A stretch of 64,000 nt of DNA from JALYRV01 sp036675475. GTDB lineage: Bacteria > Acidobacteriota > Vicinamibacteria > Vicinamibacterales > SCN-69-37. Position 1 is the first letter of the stretch. Each line of letters starts with the position of its first letter. Shown here in pieces: positions 1 to 9,079 of this stretch. The notes under the pieces were generated by a model. That model was given only the letters and a program-made list of their open reading frames with translations, ran no database searches and was not told where the DNA came from. The DNA is taken from contig JAKFEY010000043.1 of assembly GCA_036675475.1 (NCBI GenBank), forward strand, positions 1-64,000. The letters run 5' to 3'. A program made the translations under genes and the position numbers.

Positions 1-1
1 G

Positions 2-136
2 GTGCGCGCGCATGCGGCCGACGCGCTCGCGGCCGTCGGCACGCCCGAGGCGCGCGCGGCACTCGAGGCCGCCGTCGCGCGCGGCGGGAAGGGCGCGGGG
101 CCCGCGCGGCATGCCCTCGCGCGGAGGCAGACATGA
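2..136 (+). CDS. C-terminal end of a HEAT-repeat protein (5' end outside window)
   Basis: The frame is open from the first bases and ends at a TGA overlapping the next start codon as ATGA. The 44 visible residues are rich in Ala, Arg and Leu and include VRAHAADALAAVGTPEARAA, the signature of a HEAT/PBS-lyase-type helical repeat in which helix A carries Arg-x-x-Ala and the turn carries Gly-Thr/Asp-Pro. HEAT repeats are protein-protein interaction scaffolds. The overlap with the HD-GYP gene implies co-translation, so this protein may partner the phosphodiesterase (inference). Only the tail can be seen, so the full architecture is unknown. Confidence 0.72.
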   Translation: MRAHAADALAAVGTPEARAALEAAVARGGKGAGPARHALARRQT

Positions 137-1488
137 ACGAGCAGGTGCTGGCGGCGTCCGAAGAACTGGTCCGGCGCCTGGCGAGCGGCCTTCGCGCCGT
201 GCAGCTGTACGCGCCCACGCATCCGCTCGTGGCGCGGCAGATGGCCGCGCTGGCCGCGGCCCTCGCCACGCTCCATCAGCACGCGCCCACCGCCGTCATC
301 GGGCTGGTCGCCGGCCAGGTGGTCGTCGGCGACACGCCGCTGCCGCGGCTGGCCGGCCAGATGGGCGAGCTGATCGATCGCCTCACACGTGCCGGCATCG
401 AGCGCATCGCCATCGCCCGCGGCGTCACGGCTCCCGAGCTCGAAACGTTCATCGCCGCGCTTGGCCGGTCGATCGCCGGCAAGGACGCCGCCCTCATGCT
501 CAACTCGCCGAACATCCGCATCGGCAGGCTCGCGAGCGACGATGACACGCCCGCGGCCGGCGGGGGCGAGCGCGCCACGCTCGCGCGTTTGTACGGCGAC
601 GCGGTCGCGCAGGCCGAAAACGTCTGGGAATCGGCGCTCACCGAAGGCCGGCCCGACGTCAAGGTGGCCGCGGCCTCGATCGACAACCTCGCCGATGCCG
701 TCACCGAGAACCGCACGGCGCTGGTCGCGCTGGCCGCGATGAAGAAATACGACAACTACACGTTCACGCACATGGTGAATGTGTCGATTCTCACGATGGC
801 GCAGGCGCGCGCGCTCGGCATCGAAGGCCGCCTGCTCCGCGAGTTCGGGCTGGCCGCGCTCATGCACGACATCGGCAAGGTGAAGACGCCGAAGGACATC
901 CTCAACAAGCCGTCGAAACTCGACGACCGCGAGTTTCAGATCATGAAGCGGCACACCATCGATGGCGCGGCGCTGCTGCGGCAGACACCCGAAATGCCCG
1001 CGCTCTCACCCGTCGTCGCCTTCGAGCACCACCTGCGCCTCGACGGCCAGGGCTATCCCGACGGCGTGCGCCGCGAGACGCTCAACCTCGCGACGATGCT
1101 GTGCAGCATCGCCGACGTGTACGACGCCATGCGCTCGCAGCGCGAGTATCAGGAGGCCTTCCCCACCGATCGCATCCTCGCGGTGCTGAAGCGCAATGAC
1201 GGCATGCAGTTCGACCAGCACCTCGTGCGCCGGTTCGTGCAGCTGATGGGCATCTATCCGCCCGGCACCCTCATCGCGCTCGGCGACGGCCGCATGGCCG
1301 TGGTCACCGCCATTCATGCGCCGGTGCCGGAGCGGCCGCGCGTGCGCGTTGTGCTCAACGCCGACGGCACGCGCGCGGCCGGCGTCGAGGACCTCGAGCT
1401 CTGGGACGGCGCGGCGGCGGACATCACGGTGGCGTCGGTCGTCGATCCCGCAAGCGTCGGACTCGATCCCCTGCGTTTACTTGAATAG
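133..1488 (+). CDS. HD-GYP domain protein, probable c-di-GMP phosphodiesterase
   Basis: This 451-residue protein has an N-terminal helical region (about 1-190) of no recognised family and an HD-GYP domain (about 200-375). The domain carries the metal-binding pair HDIGK at 245-249, the following His274 in RHTIDG, the HH pair at 299-300, and an intact GYP at 307-309 within DGQGYPDG. Such domains hydrolyse cyclic di-GMP to pGpG or GMP. All key residues are present, so it is probably active. There is no signal peptide or membrane helix, so it should be cytoplasmic. The ATG overlaps the TGA of the upstream HEAT-repeat gene, so the two are probably translated together. A GGDEF cyclase lies 17 kb away in this window (18504-19961), so both arms of c-di-GMP turnover are represented. 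Confidence 0.9.
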   Translation: MNEQVLAASEELVRRLASGLRAVQLYAPTHPLVARQMAALAAALATLHQHAPTAVIGLVAGQVVVGDTPLPRLAGQMGELIDRLTRAGIERIAIARGVTAPELETFIAALGRSIAGKDAALMLNSPNIRIGRLASDDDTPAAGGGERATLARLYGDAVAQAENVWESALTEGRPDVKVAAASIDNLADAVTENRTALVALAAMKKYDNYTFTHMVNVSILTMAQARALGIEGRLLREFGLAALMHDIGKVKTPKDILNKPSKLDDREFQIMKRHTIDGAALLRQTPEMPALSPVVAFEHHLRLDGQGYPDGVRRETLNLATMLCSIADVYDAMRSQREYQEAFPTDRILAVLKRNDGMQFDQHLVRRFVQLMGIYPPGTLIALGDGRMAVVTAIHAPVPERPRVRVVLNADGTRAAGVEDLELWDGAAADITVASVVDPASVGLDPLRLLE

Positions 1489-1489
1489 G

Positions 1490-1495
1490 TATACT
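1490..1495 (+). promoter_or_regulatory. Probable -10 box (TATACT) of a near-leaderless promoter
   Basis: TATACT ends 8 bases before the GTG start at 1504, right after the stop codon of the HD-GYP gene. A transcript started about 6-8 bases downstream would begin at or near the GTG. I see no clear TTGACA-like -35 box. The same arrangement recurs at several other genes in the window. Confidence 0.4.
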
Positions 1496-1503
1496 CGCTT
1501 CGG

Positions 1504-1956
1504 GTGACGAACCAGGTCGCGCTGTACTTTCTCGTGATGGGCCTGATGTTCGCGTCGGCCCTCGGGTGGTTCGCGTGGCGGCTCACCAGAATGCCGGCGG
1601 CGTCGCCCGAGCGCATCGTCGGCGAGCTGCGGCTCAGTCAGGCGGCCTCGACGCTGCTGGCGCTGACGGCGGCGGTGTACGCGGGGCTCGCGGCGTCGGC
1701 CGACGCCACGCCCGGCGCCTCGGCCGATGTGGCCATCGCCGGCGCGTTCGCGGGCGCGGCCTTGCTGGCCCATCTGCGCGAGCCGCGCGCGGCGCTGGCC
1801 CTGCTCGCGGCGGCCTTTGCCGCGCACGCGCTCATCGACATCGCGCATCGCCCGGGACTGCTCCCCGTCCTGGCGCCGCGCTGGCTGGCCGTTGGCGGCG
1901 CGTCGTTCGATCTCATCTTCGCCGCCATTTGTTTCGCGCCCCTGATCCGACGATGA
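1504..1956 (+). CDS. Small integral membrane protein of unknown function
   Basis: The 150-residue product starts at GTG and has about four hydrophobic segments: near 6-26, 46-66, 77-105 and 125-147. No enzymatic motif is visible and I do not recognise the family. The frame ends at TGA 1954-1956, which overlaps the ATG of the alkaline phosphatase gene as ATGA, so the two are translationally coupled. A TATACT box just upstream may drive a short-leader or leaderless transcript. A supporting role for the neighbouring exported phosphatase is possible but unproven. Confidence 0.7.
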   Translation: MTNQVALYFLVMGLMFASALGWFAWRLTRMPAASPERIVGELRLSQAASTLLALTAAVYAGLAASADATPGASADVAIAGAFAGAALLAHLREPRAALALLAAAFAAHALIDIAHRPGLLPVLAPRWLAVGGASFDLIFAAICFAPLIRR

Positions 1957-3593
1957 CACGTCTCTTTCGCACGCCTGGAATCCTCGCCGCGCTGGCGGCC
2001 GTTGCGGCGGGGTGCGCCGCCGGCGCCGCTCGTCCCGCGCAGACGCCGTCTGCGCCCGCGGCCCGCCCGAAACTGATCGTGCAGCTGGTCATCGATCAGA
2101 TGCGCGCCGGCTACATCGACCGCTATGGCGGGCAATGGACCGCAGGGCTGCGCCGGCTGATCACGGAAGGCGCGCACTTCACCGAAGCGCGCTATCCGTA
2201 CACAGGCACGGTCACGTGCGCGGGGCACGCGTCGATCGGCACCGGCACGGTGCCCGCCGTGCACGGCATGATCCTCAACGAGTGGTACGACCGCGAGACC
2301 CGCCGGCGCGTGGCGTGTGCCAACGATCCTTCGGTGACGCCGGTCGGTTTCACGCGCCCGGTCACGGGCCGCAACAGCGGCCGCCGCATGATCACGCAGA
2401 CGTTTGCCGAGCGGCTCGACGCGTCGCAGGCGCCCGAGGCCGCGCGCGTGGTGACCGTGTCGTTGAAGGCGCGATCGGCCGTCGGCCTGGCCGGCCACAC
2501 CGGCGACATGGTCGTGTGGTTCGATGGCGGCACGTTCGCCTCATCGTCCGCCTTCGGCAACCCTGCGTGGCTCACGCCGTGGCTCGAGGCCCATCCAATC
2601 GAGGCGCTGGTGTCGGCGGAATGGACGCGCGCGCGCCCGGCGTCTGCGTATCTCGGCACCGACAATGAGCAAGGGGCGCGGCCGACGCGCGGCTGGACGG
2701 CGGAGTTCCCGCACAAGCTATCGGACACAGGCACGGCCACCACGGAGTTTTACGACCGGTGGACGCGCGGGCCGTACAGCGACGCGTATCTCGCCGACAT
2801 GGCCATCGCCGCGATCGACGCCATGGCGCTCGGCCAGCGCGAGGGCACGGACTACCTCGGCGTCAGCTTCTCGGCGCTCGATCTGGTGGGCCACAAATTC
2901 GGGCCCAACAGCCACGAAGTACAGGACATGCTCGTGCGGGCCGACGAGACGATCGGGCGGCTGCTGGCGCATCTCGACGCGAAGGTCGGGCGCGCCAACT
3001 ATGTCGTGGCGCTCAGCGCCGACCATGGCGTGGGCGAGGTGCCGGAAGATCTGGGGCCGCAGGGCGGGCGTCTGGCCCGGGGCGCCGTGGCGCGCGTGAT
3101 CGACGAGGTGCTCGACAAGGCCTGGGGCGTCGACGGCACGCATGTCGAGCATGATCTCTATACCGACTACTACCTGACCGAGGCGTCGCGCACGCGGCTC
3201 GCCGGCGATCCGGCCGCCCAGGCGGCGCTGCGCACGGCGATCGAAGCCATTCCCGCGGTCCTGCGCGTCATGACCGCCGGAGACTGGGCGGCAGCATCGG
3301 CGACGGCGGATCCACTGATTGCGAGCGCCCGGCTGAGCTATCACCCGGAGCGATCCGGCGATCTGACGGTGCTGCTCCGCGAACACTTCACCGCGTCCAG
3401 CGATGCGGCCTCGCACGGCACGTATTGGGACTACGATCGCCGCGTCCCGGTTATCCTGTTTGGCAGTCCGTTCAAGGCCGGCCGATTCGAGGGGCCGGCC
3501 TCGCCGCTCGACATTGCCGCGACGTGGTCGCGGCTGACCGGCGTCGCGCTCGATCGTCCGTACGGCCGCAGCCTGGATGCGGCCGTGAAATAG
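1953..3593 (+). CDS. Secreted alkaline phosphatase family protein (PafA-like)
   Basis: The 546-residue protein opens with a signal sequence ending AAVAAGCAAG, which could be a lipobox, though the -3 Ala makes lipidation uncertain. It belongs to the type I phosphodiesterase/alkaline phosphatase superfamily, closest in look to PafA. The first metal-binding Asp is in QLVIDQMR, and the Thr nucleophile sits in TVTCAGHASIGTG as in PafA, rather than the Ser of classical PhoA. The second metal site includes Asp and His of DLVGHKFGP, the Asp-His pair of SADHGVG, and a late His in SHGTYWDYD. It should hydrolyse phosphate monoesters in the periplasm or outside the cell. The ATG overlaps the stop of the upstream membrane protein gene. 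No Pho box is recognised upstream. Confidence 0.88.
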   Translation: MTRLFRTPGILAALAAVAAGCAAGAARPAQTPSAPAARPKLIVQLVIDQMRAGYIDRYGGQWTAGLRRLITEGAHFTEARYPYTGTVTCAGHASIGTGTVPAVHGMILNEWYDRETRRRVACANDPSVTPVGFTRPVTGRNSGRRMITQTFAERLDASQAPEAARVVTVSLKARSAVGLAGHTGDMVVWFDGGTFASSSAFGNPAWLTPWLEAHPIEALVSAEWTRARPASAYLGTDNEQGARPTRGWTAEFPHKLSDTGTATTEFYDRWTRGPYSDAYLADMAIAAIDAMALGQREGTDYLGVSFSALDLVGHKFGPNSHEVQDMLVRADETIGRLLAHLDAKVGRANYVVALSADHGVGEVPEDLGPQGGRLARGAVARVIDEVLDKAWGVDGTHVEHDLYTDYYLTEASRTRLAGDPAAQAALRTAIEAIPAVLRVMTAGDWAAASATADPLIASARLSYHPERSGDLTVLLREHFTASSDAASHGTYWDYDRRVPVILFGSPFKAGRFEGPASPLDIAATWSRLTGVALDRPYGRSLDAAVK

Positions 3594-3618
3594 CTCGCGC
3601 CTGTCGCCGGAGGTGTTC

Positions 3619-5256
3619 GTGCGGCTTACTGGATTCCGTCTGTTCGTCTTCTTCACCCTGGCATGTTCCACGCTGGTCATCTCGGCCGCCGTGCCGGCGT
3701 TGGCGCAGGAGACACGCGTCACGCCGCGCGGCCTGGGCGCGCTGCGCGCATGGGATCGGCGCATGGCCGCCGACATTCGATCGGGCGATCTGCGCCGCCG
3801 CAGCGTCCGCGAAGACACGCTCGTGGCGGGCCGCACGCACGAGCGGTTCGACCAGTACTTCCAGGGCGTGCGCGTGTACGGCGCCGACCTCGCGCGGCAG
3901 CGCAACGCGCTGGGCCAGACGCTGTCGGTGTTCGGCACGCTCTACGACCAGATCGCCGTCGATACCAGCCCCGCGCTTTCGCAGGCCGACGCGAAACGGC
4001 GCATCGAAGCGCTCGGCGGCGCGGCGCTCGGCGAGTCGCGCCAGCCCGAGCTGCTCGTGCTGCCGCGCGATCCGCCCGCGACGGGCTTCGCGCTCGTCTG
4101 GCATCAGCGCGTCATGTCGCCGACCGCCGGCCTGATGGCCTACTTCATCGACGCCGACACCGGCGCCCTGGTGAAGGCGCGCAACGAGATGAAGACGCAG
4201 AGCGCGGTCGGCCGCGGCACCGGCGTGCTCGGCGATGAAAAGAAGATGAGCGTGGCGCCCAACAGCCCGCGCTTCATCACGCGCGACGAGCTGCGCCCGC
4301 CCGACATCCTCACCTTCGACATGAAGGGCAACATCAACCGCACGCTGTCGTTCCTCAACGGCCAGCTGTCGCTCGGCACCGCCGACCTCGCGAGCGACGA
4401 TGACAATGTGTGGACCGATGGGGCGGCGGTCGACGCGCACGCGTATGCGGGCTTCACGTACGACTACTACTTCAAGCGGTTCGGGCGCCGCGGCCTCAAC
4501 GACAACAACATCCGCATCCTGTCGCTCGTACACCCGGTGCGCCGCGACGACATCAGGACGGCGTCGCCGTTCCTCATCGGGCTGTTCTATCTGAACGCGG
4601 CGTACTTCGGCGACGGCGTGATGGTGTACGGCGAGGGCCTGCCGGCCGGCTTCACGGCCGGCGGCCAGTACTGGGACTACGTCGCGGGCGCGCTCGACAT
4701 CGTCGCGCACGAGCTGACGCACGGCGTCACGGAGTACACGTCGGATCTGATTTACCAGAACGAGTCGGGCGCGCTCAACGAGGCCTTCTCCGACATGATG
4801 GGCGCCGCCGCGGAGTTCTTCTTCCAGGAGCGCGGCACCGGCAACCTGCGCGGCGACTGGCTCGTCGGCGAAGACGTCATCCGGCCGGGCGGCCTTCGCA
4901 GCATGGCGAACCCCGCGTCGTACGGCGATCCCGATCACTACTCGGTGCGGTTTACCGGCACGGGCGACAACGGCGGCGTGCACACCAACTCGGGCATCGC
5001 GAACCTGGCGTTCCATCTGGCCGTCGAGGGCGGCGCGCATCCGCGCACCGGCGCGGCCGTGCAGGGCGTGGGCTTTGCGAACCGCGAGCAGATCGAGAAG
5101 ACCTTCTATCGCGCGTTCACGCAGCTGATGACGGCGAGCACGAATTTTTCACAGGCCCGCGCGGCGACGCTGCAGGCCGCCCGCGACCTGCACGGCGCCA
5201 ACAGCGCCGTCGAGCGCGCCATCGCCCAGGCCTGGGATGCCGTGGGTGTGTTCTGA
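3619..5256 (+). CDS. Secreted M4-family (thermolysin-like) zinc metallopeptidase
   Basis: The GTG at 3619 is chosen because GGAGG at 3609-3613 precedes it by 5 bases; an in-frame GTG at 3613 would overlap that ribosome site. The product has 545 residues: signal peptide (about 1-29, ending ALAQ), FTP/PepSY-type propeptide (about 40-190) and an M4 catalytic domain. The zinc site is HELTH at about 364-368, with the third ligand Glu in the following NEAFSD. The transition-state His lies in GVHTNSGIANLAFHL, matching thermolysin His231. All catalytic residues are present, so it should be a secreted neutral protease activated by propeptide removal. A barrel protein gene follows after about 30 bases. 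Confidence 0.92.
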   Translation: MRLTGFRLFVFFTLACSTLVISAAVPALAQETRVTPRGLGALRAWDRRMAADIRSGDLRRRSVREDTLVAGRTHERFDQYFQGVRVYGADLARQRNALGQTLSVFGTLYDQIAVDTSPALSQADAKRRIEALGGAALGESRQPELLVLPRDPPATGFALVWHQRVMSPTAGLMAYFIDADTGALVKARNEMKTQSAVGRGTGVLGDEKKMSVAPNSPRFITRDELRPPDILTFDMKGNINRTLSFLNGQLSLGTADLASDDDNVWTDGAAVDAHAYAGFTYDYYFKRFGRRGLNDNNIRILSLVHPVRRDDIRTASPFLIGLFYLNAAYFGDGVMVYGEGLPAGFTAGGQYWDYVAGALDIVAHELTHGVTEYTSDLIYQNESGALNEAFSDMMGAAAEFFFQERGTGNLRGDWLVGEDVIRPGGLRSMANPASYGDPDHYSVRFTGTGDNGGVHTNSGIANLAFHLAVEGGAHPRTGAAVQGVGFANREQIEKTFYRAFTQLMTASTNFSQARAATLQAARDLHGANSAVERAIAQAWDAVGVF

Positions 5257-5285
5257 CCGGCGCCCTGCTTCATCGAGGAGTTGAT

Positions 5286-6043
5286 GTGAGAGTCATGACT
5301 GCCGCAACCGCGGTGCTCCTCTGCCTCGCGGGCGCGGACGCCGCGGCGCAGACCACCTTCCAGGCCCCGGCGCCGAGCCGCGGCTTCATCTCGGCCAACG
5401 GGATCTATCAGGCGACGTCGAGCTCGTTCGACGACCGCCTGGAGTTTCAGGAGTTCGTCGAGAAGGGCACGATTGAGACCAGCTTCGAGTCGAAGCCGGC
5501 CATCGGCCTCGACGGATCGGTCGGCATCCGCGTGTGGCGCAATCTCGGCCTCGGCGCCGGCATCACGACCTACGCGCCCGGATCGCGCAACGATGGCGGC
5601 GGCACGGTGACGGCGCGCATCCCGCATCCCTTTCACTTCAATCAGCATCGCGAAGTGACCGGCGACGCGGGCCTGCGGCGCAAGGAAACGGCCATTCACG
5701 CCAACCTCCTCTATTTCATTCCGTCGCGATCGAAGCTGCAGGTCATCATCGGCGGCGGCGCGTCGTATTTCCAGGCCGAGCAGAGCTTCGTGAACGACGT
5801 GCTCTACGACCAGGAGTACCCGTACGACACCGCGACGTTCCGCGGCGTCGACATCGACAACGAGTCGGCGTCGGGGCTGGGCTTCAACGCGATGGTCGAT
5901 GTGTCGTGGCGCTTCGCCAGGTCGTTTGGCGCCGGCGGCGTGGTGCGCTACACGCACGGGTCGCTCCCGTTCACGCCGGGCGAGCGCGAGTTGAACGTCG
6001 ACGTCGGCGGCGTGCAGGCCGGCATCGGGCTGCGAGTCATCTT

Positions 6044-6047
<4 letters not shown>
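5286..6047 (+). CDS. Outer-membrane beta-barrel protein
   Basis: GAGGAG at 5275-5280 lies 5 bases before a GTG at 5286, which fixes the start and gives 253 residues. An N-terminal signal peptide ends near ADAAAQ. The rest alternates hydrophobic and polar residues with aromatic girdles and short turns, for example GIRVWRNLGLGAGITTY and ASGLGFNAMVDVSWRF, and ends in GVQAGIGLRVIF. A terminal Phe is typical of outer-membrane barrels inserted by the BAM machinery. The substrate or role is unknown. The stop codon overlaps the proposed CTG start of the following alkyltransferase-like gene. Confidence 0.8.
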
Positions 6048-6445
<398 letters not shown>

Positions 6446-6474
6446 AAGGCGAAGGGGCAAGGCCCTTCCTCGGC

Positions 6475-6565
6475 TCCTTTCCCTTCGTCCTTTCCCTTCG
6501 TCCTTTCCCTTCGTCCTTTCCCTTCGTCCTTTCCCTTCGTCCTTTCCCTTCGTCCTTTCCCTTCG
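6475..6565 (+). repeat. 13-bp tandem repeat (TCCTTTCCCTTCG, 7 perfect copies)
   Basis: Seven exact head-to-tail copies of TCCTTTCCCTTCG cover this stretch, followed by a degraded eighth. The tract is pure pyrimidine apart from one G per unit and lies between the alkyltransferase-like and ECF sigma genes. It has no spacers, so it is not a CRISPR array. The purine tract just upstream (about 6364-6460) is partly complementary to it. Confidence 0.92.
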
Positions 6566-6687
6566 TCCTTTTCCCTGGCGTCCCCTTTCCCCTGTAACCT
6601 CTCCCCTTCCCCCTTTCACAATGGGCGAGCGAACCGTCGTGCCCGCAGTTGCGTCAGACTGTGCGGGCGCGGCAACGCCGCATACTG

Positions 6688-7248
6688 ATGATTCCGTCTA
6701 ACATCCATAGCGCAGACCTGGCGCTGGCCGAGCGCTGCCGGGCCGGGGACTTCGACGCGTTCGAGGCGCTCTATCGCGAGCACTCGTCGCGGCTCTTCAG
6801 CCTGACGGTGCGGATGCTCGGCAACCGCACCGATGCGGAGGACATGCTGCAGGAGATTTTCCTGACGGCGCACCGCAAGCTGCAGAGCTATCGGGGCGAT
6901 GCGCGGCTGAGCACGTGGCTGTTCCGGCTCGCCACGAATCTGTGCCTGGACCACCTGCGCAGCAAGGCCGCGCGCATGACCCACGCGACGTCGTCGCTCG
7001 ACGATGACCAGGCGATGGAGCCGGCGTCGCCGTCGCCGGGACCGGTCGTGGGCACGGTGCAGCAGATTGACATGGAGCGCGCCGTGGCGCGCCTGCCGCA
7101 GGGATGCCGCGCGGCGTTCCTGCTGCACGACGTGGAGGGGTTCGAGCACCGCGAAGTGGCCGCGATGCTGGGCATTTCGGAAGGCACCTCGAAGTCGCAG
7201 GTGCACAAGGCGCGGCTGAAGCTGCGCCGGTTTTTGTCAGGGTCGTGA
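6688..7248 (+). CDS. ECF-type RNA polymerase sigma factor
   Basis: The 186-residue protein has sigma region 2 (about 20-90), with DAEDMLQEIFLTAHRKL and the -10-recognition helix around ARLSTWLFRLATNLCLDHLR. Region 4 (about 125-180) contains LPQGCRAAFLLHDVEG and the helix-turn-helix HREVAAMLGISEGTSKSQVH. ATG 6688 is preferred; the longer in-frame start at 6649 would add a 13-residue basic leader outside the family. The gene sits 4 bases before an anti-sigma gene with a zinc-finger N-terminus, the classic arrangement in which the anti-sigma holds the sigma factor at the membrane until an envelope signal arrives. The downstream beta-helix, barrel and secreted protein genes (8012-10293) are likely members of its regulon (inference). 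Confidence 0.92.
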   Translation: MIPSNIHSADLALAERCRAGDFDAFEALYREHSSRLFSLTVRMLGNRTDAEDMLQEIFLTAHRKLQSYRGDARLSTWLFRLATNLCLDHLRSKAARMTHATSSLDDDQAMEPASPSPGPVVGTVQQIDMERAVARLPQGCRAAFLLHDVEGFEHREVAAMLGISEGTSKSQVHKARLKLRRFLSGS

Positions 7249-7252
7249 CGTC

Positions 7253-7993
7253 ATGACGTGCGAACGCGCCAGAGAACAGCTGCAGGAGCAGATCGACGGG
7301 ACGCTCGATCCGGTGATCGCGCGCGATCTCGAGCGGCATCTCGCGGGCTGCGCCGAGTGCCGGGGGCTGGCGGCGGATCTCGCGGCGATCGCCGACGGCG
7401 CGTCGGCGCTCGATCCGATCGAGGCGCCCGATCACGTCTGGCTGCAGCTCGCGGGCCGCTGGCGCGGCGAGCAAGGCGTGGTGCTGCCCCAGGCGCCGTT
7501 CGCGCGCGCGCGCCGATCGTCGTTCCACTGGCTGGCGGCGGCCGCAGTGCTGACGGTGGCGGTGGGCGGCGGCTGGATCGCGTGGCGCGCCACCGACACG
7601 ACGAGCGACGTGATTCTCGCGCGCGCGCCGCAGGCGCCCGCGGCAGGCAACGCGGGCGACAACGCCCTCGTCCAAGGAGCCATGGACGACATCAAGGCCG
7701 CCGAGCAGCTCTATACGCGGGCGATCGCGGGCCTCGAGCAGGTGGCGAACGAACAGAAGGGCGCGCTCGATCCGAACGTGGCGGCGGCGCTCGACAAGAA
7801 TCTCGAGGTGATCGACGAGGCCATCGTCGAAAGCCGCCAGGCCGTGATGACGCAGCCCGAAAGCGTCGTCGCGCGCGAGAGCCTGTTCGACGCGCTGCGC
7901 AAGAAAGTTTCGCTGCTGCAGAGCACGATTTCCCTGGTCGGGGAAATCAGCCGCGGCAACCAGGCCGGCGCCTCGCGCCTGTCGGGCACATAA
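7253..7993 (+). CDS. Membrane-anchored anti-sigma factor with zinc-finger (zf-HC2) domain
   Basis: The 246-residue protein starts 4 bases after the sigma gene. Its N-terminus carries the anti-sigma zinc-finger pattern with His and two Cys in HLAGCAECRGL (about 29-39), preceded by Cys3. A basic stretch (ARARR) leads into one transmembrane helix (about 84-106, WLAAAAVLTVAVGGGWIAW). The rest should be periplasmic: a helical, probably coiled-coil segment (about 140-235) containing IKAAEQLYTRAIAGLEQVA. The layout fits a sensor that binds the ECF sigma inside the cell and receives a signal outside. I do not recognise the periplasmic sensor type. Confidence 0.87.
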   Translation: MTCERAREQLQEQIDGTLDPVIARDLERHLAGCAECRGLAADLAAIADGASALDPIEAPDHVWLQLAGRWRGEQGVVLPQAPFARARRSSFHWLAAAAVLTVAVGGGWIAWRATDTTSDVILARAPQAPAAGNAGDNALVQGAMDDIKAAEQLYTRAIAGLEQVANEQKGALDPNVAAALDKNLEVIDEAIVESRQAVMTQPESVVARESLFDALRKKVSLLQSTISLVGEISRGNQAGASRLSGT

Positions 7994-8011
7994 GACGCGA
8001 CGAGCGAATTC

Positions 8012-9079
8012 ATGGTGAACAGACGAGCGTTTCTCCTCCCAATTGTTGCCGTGCTGCTGATGCCGGCCGTGCCCGCGCAGGCGGGTCAGGCCGCGGTCGC
8101 GCAGGACGTGCGCGAAGCCGTTGAATCGGTGCGCCGCGCGGCGCGCACGGTCAGCCGCTATCAGGGCAACCGCAATCAGAACCGCGTCGAGCAGGTCGCG
8201 CCGCCGCAGACGCACACGCTCAAGCTGGGCGCCGGCGGGCTGCTCGAGCTGCGCAACATCTCCGGCGACATCACCATCACCGCGGGCGGCCGCGGCGACA
8301 CGGCCACGGTGGAGGTCACCAAGCGCGCGCGCGGCACGAGCGAGACCGACGCGCGCGAGCAGCTCGCGCTGGTGCGGGTGGAAGTGGCCGAGTCGGCCGG
8401 ACGCGCCGACGTGCGCACCGTCTATCCCGAGAATCGCGTGCGCAATCAGCGCCGGAATCTGAACGTCGAGACGGCCTACCGCGTGGTGATGCCGGCCGGC
8501 GCCCGCGTCAAGACCGACAGCATCTCCGGCAGCATCAGCGTGAGCGGGGTCCGCGGCGAGCTGACGCTCCACACGATCAGCGGCAACATCACCGTGCGCG
8601 ACGCCGGCCAGCGAATCGACGGGCAGACCATTTCGGGCAACGTGGAGCTCATCTCGGCGCAGAACGACGCGGTCGTCAACCTGTCGAGCACGAGCGGAAA
8701 CGTGACGGCCAGCGGGATCAAGGTGCGGCGGATCGAGCTGGGGTCCATCAGCGGCACCGTGCGCGGGCGGGACCTGCAGTGCGACCAGGCGACGCTGCAC
8801 ACCATGAGCGGCGACGTCGAATACACGGGCACCTTCACGCCGGCCGGCCGCTACGAGTTCAAGACCCATTCGGGCGACGTCCGGCTCGTGCTGGGCGATC
8901 GCACCGGCTTCGAGCTGGAGGCGTCCACCTTCTCGGGAGAGGTCCGGTCGGGCCTCCCCCTGCGCCTGCAGAGCCAGGTCAGCCGCCGCAGCCGCACCGT
9001 CCGTGGCACCTTCGGCGATGGCGGCGCGCGGGTCACCGCCACATCCTTCTCGGGCGACGTCATTCTCAACGGCAAGTAA
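8012..9079 (+). CDS. Exported DUF4097/adhesin-type beta-helix protein
   Basis: The 355-residue product has a signal peptide (about 1-24, ending AQAG). From about residue 75 onward it contains repeated strands of the form SGSISVSGVRGELTLHTISG and DGQTISGNVELISAQ, each with Ser-Gly-Asp/Asn-Ile/Val turns. This is the DUF4097/DUF2807-like right-handed beta-helix. Such proteins are exported and common in sigma/anti-sigma gene sets, but their molecular function is not established. It begins 18 bases after the anti-sigma gene and is probably in the same operon. A REP-like palindrome starts at its stop codon. Confidence 0.82.
   Translation: MVNRRAFLLPIVAVLLMPAVPAQAGQAAVAQDVREAVESVRRAARTVSRYQGNRNQNRVEQVAPPQTHTLKLGAGGLLELRNISGDITITAGGRGDTATVEVTKRARGTSETDAREQLALVRVEVAESAGRADVRTVYPENRVRNQRRNLNVETAYRVVMPAGARVKTDSISGSISVSGVRGELTLHTISGNITVRDAGQRIDGQTISGNVELISAQNDAVVNLSSTSGNVTASGIKVRRIELGSISGTVRGRDLQCDQATLHTMSGDVEYTGTFTPAGRYEFKTHSGDVRLVLGDRTGFELEASTFSGEVRSGLPLRLQSQVSRRSRTVRGTFGDGGARVTATSFSGDVILNGK

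Noticed and set aside
3472..5040. A 522-codon minus-strand frame opposite the M4 peptidase
   Set aside because: The plus strand encodes a complete metallopeptidase with all zinc ligands; the minus frame is low-complexity Arg/Ala/Val sequence with no motif.
6475..6565. Possible CRISPR array (regularly spaced repeats)
   Set aside because: The 13-base units are directly adjacent without spacers, no cas gene is present, and the sequence is a simple tandem repeat.
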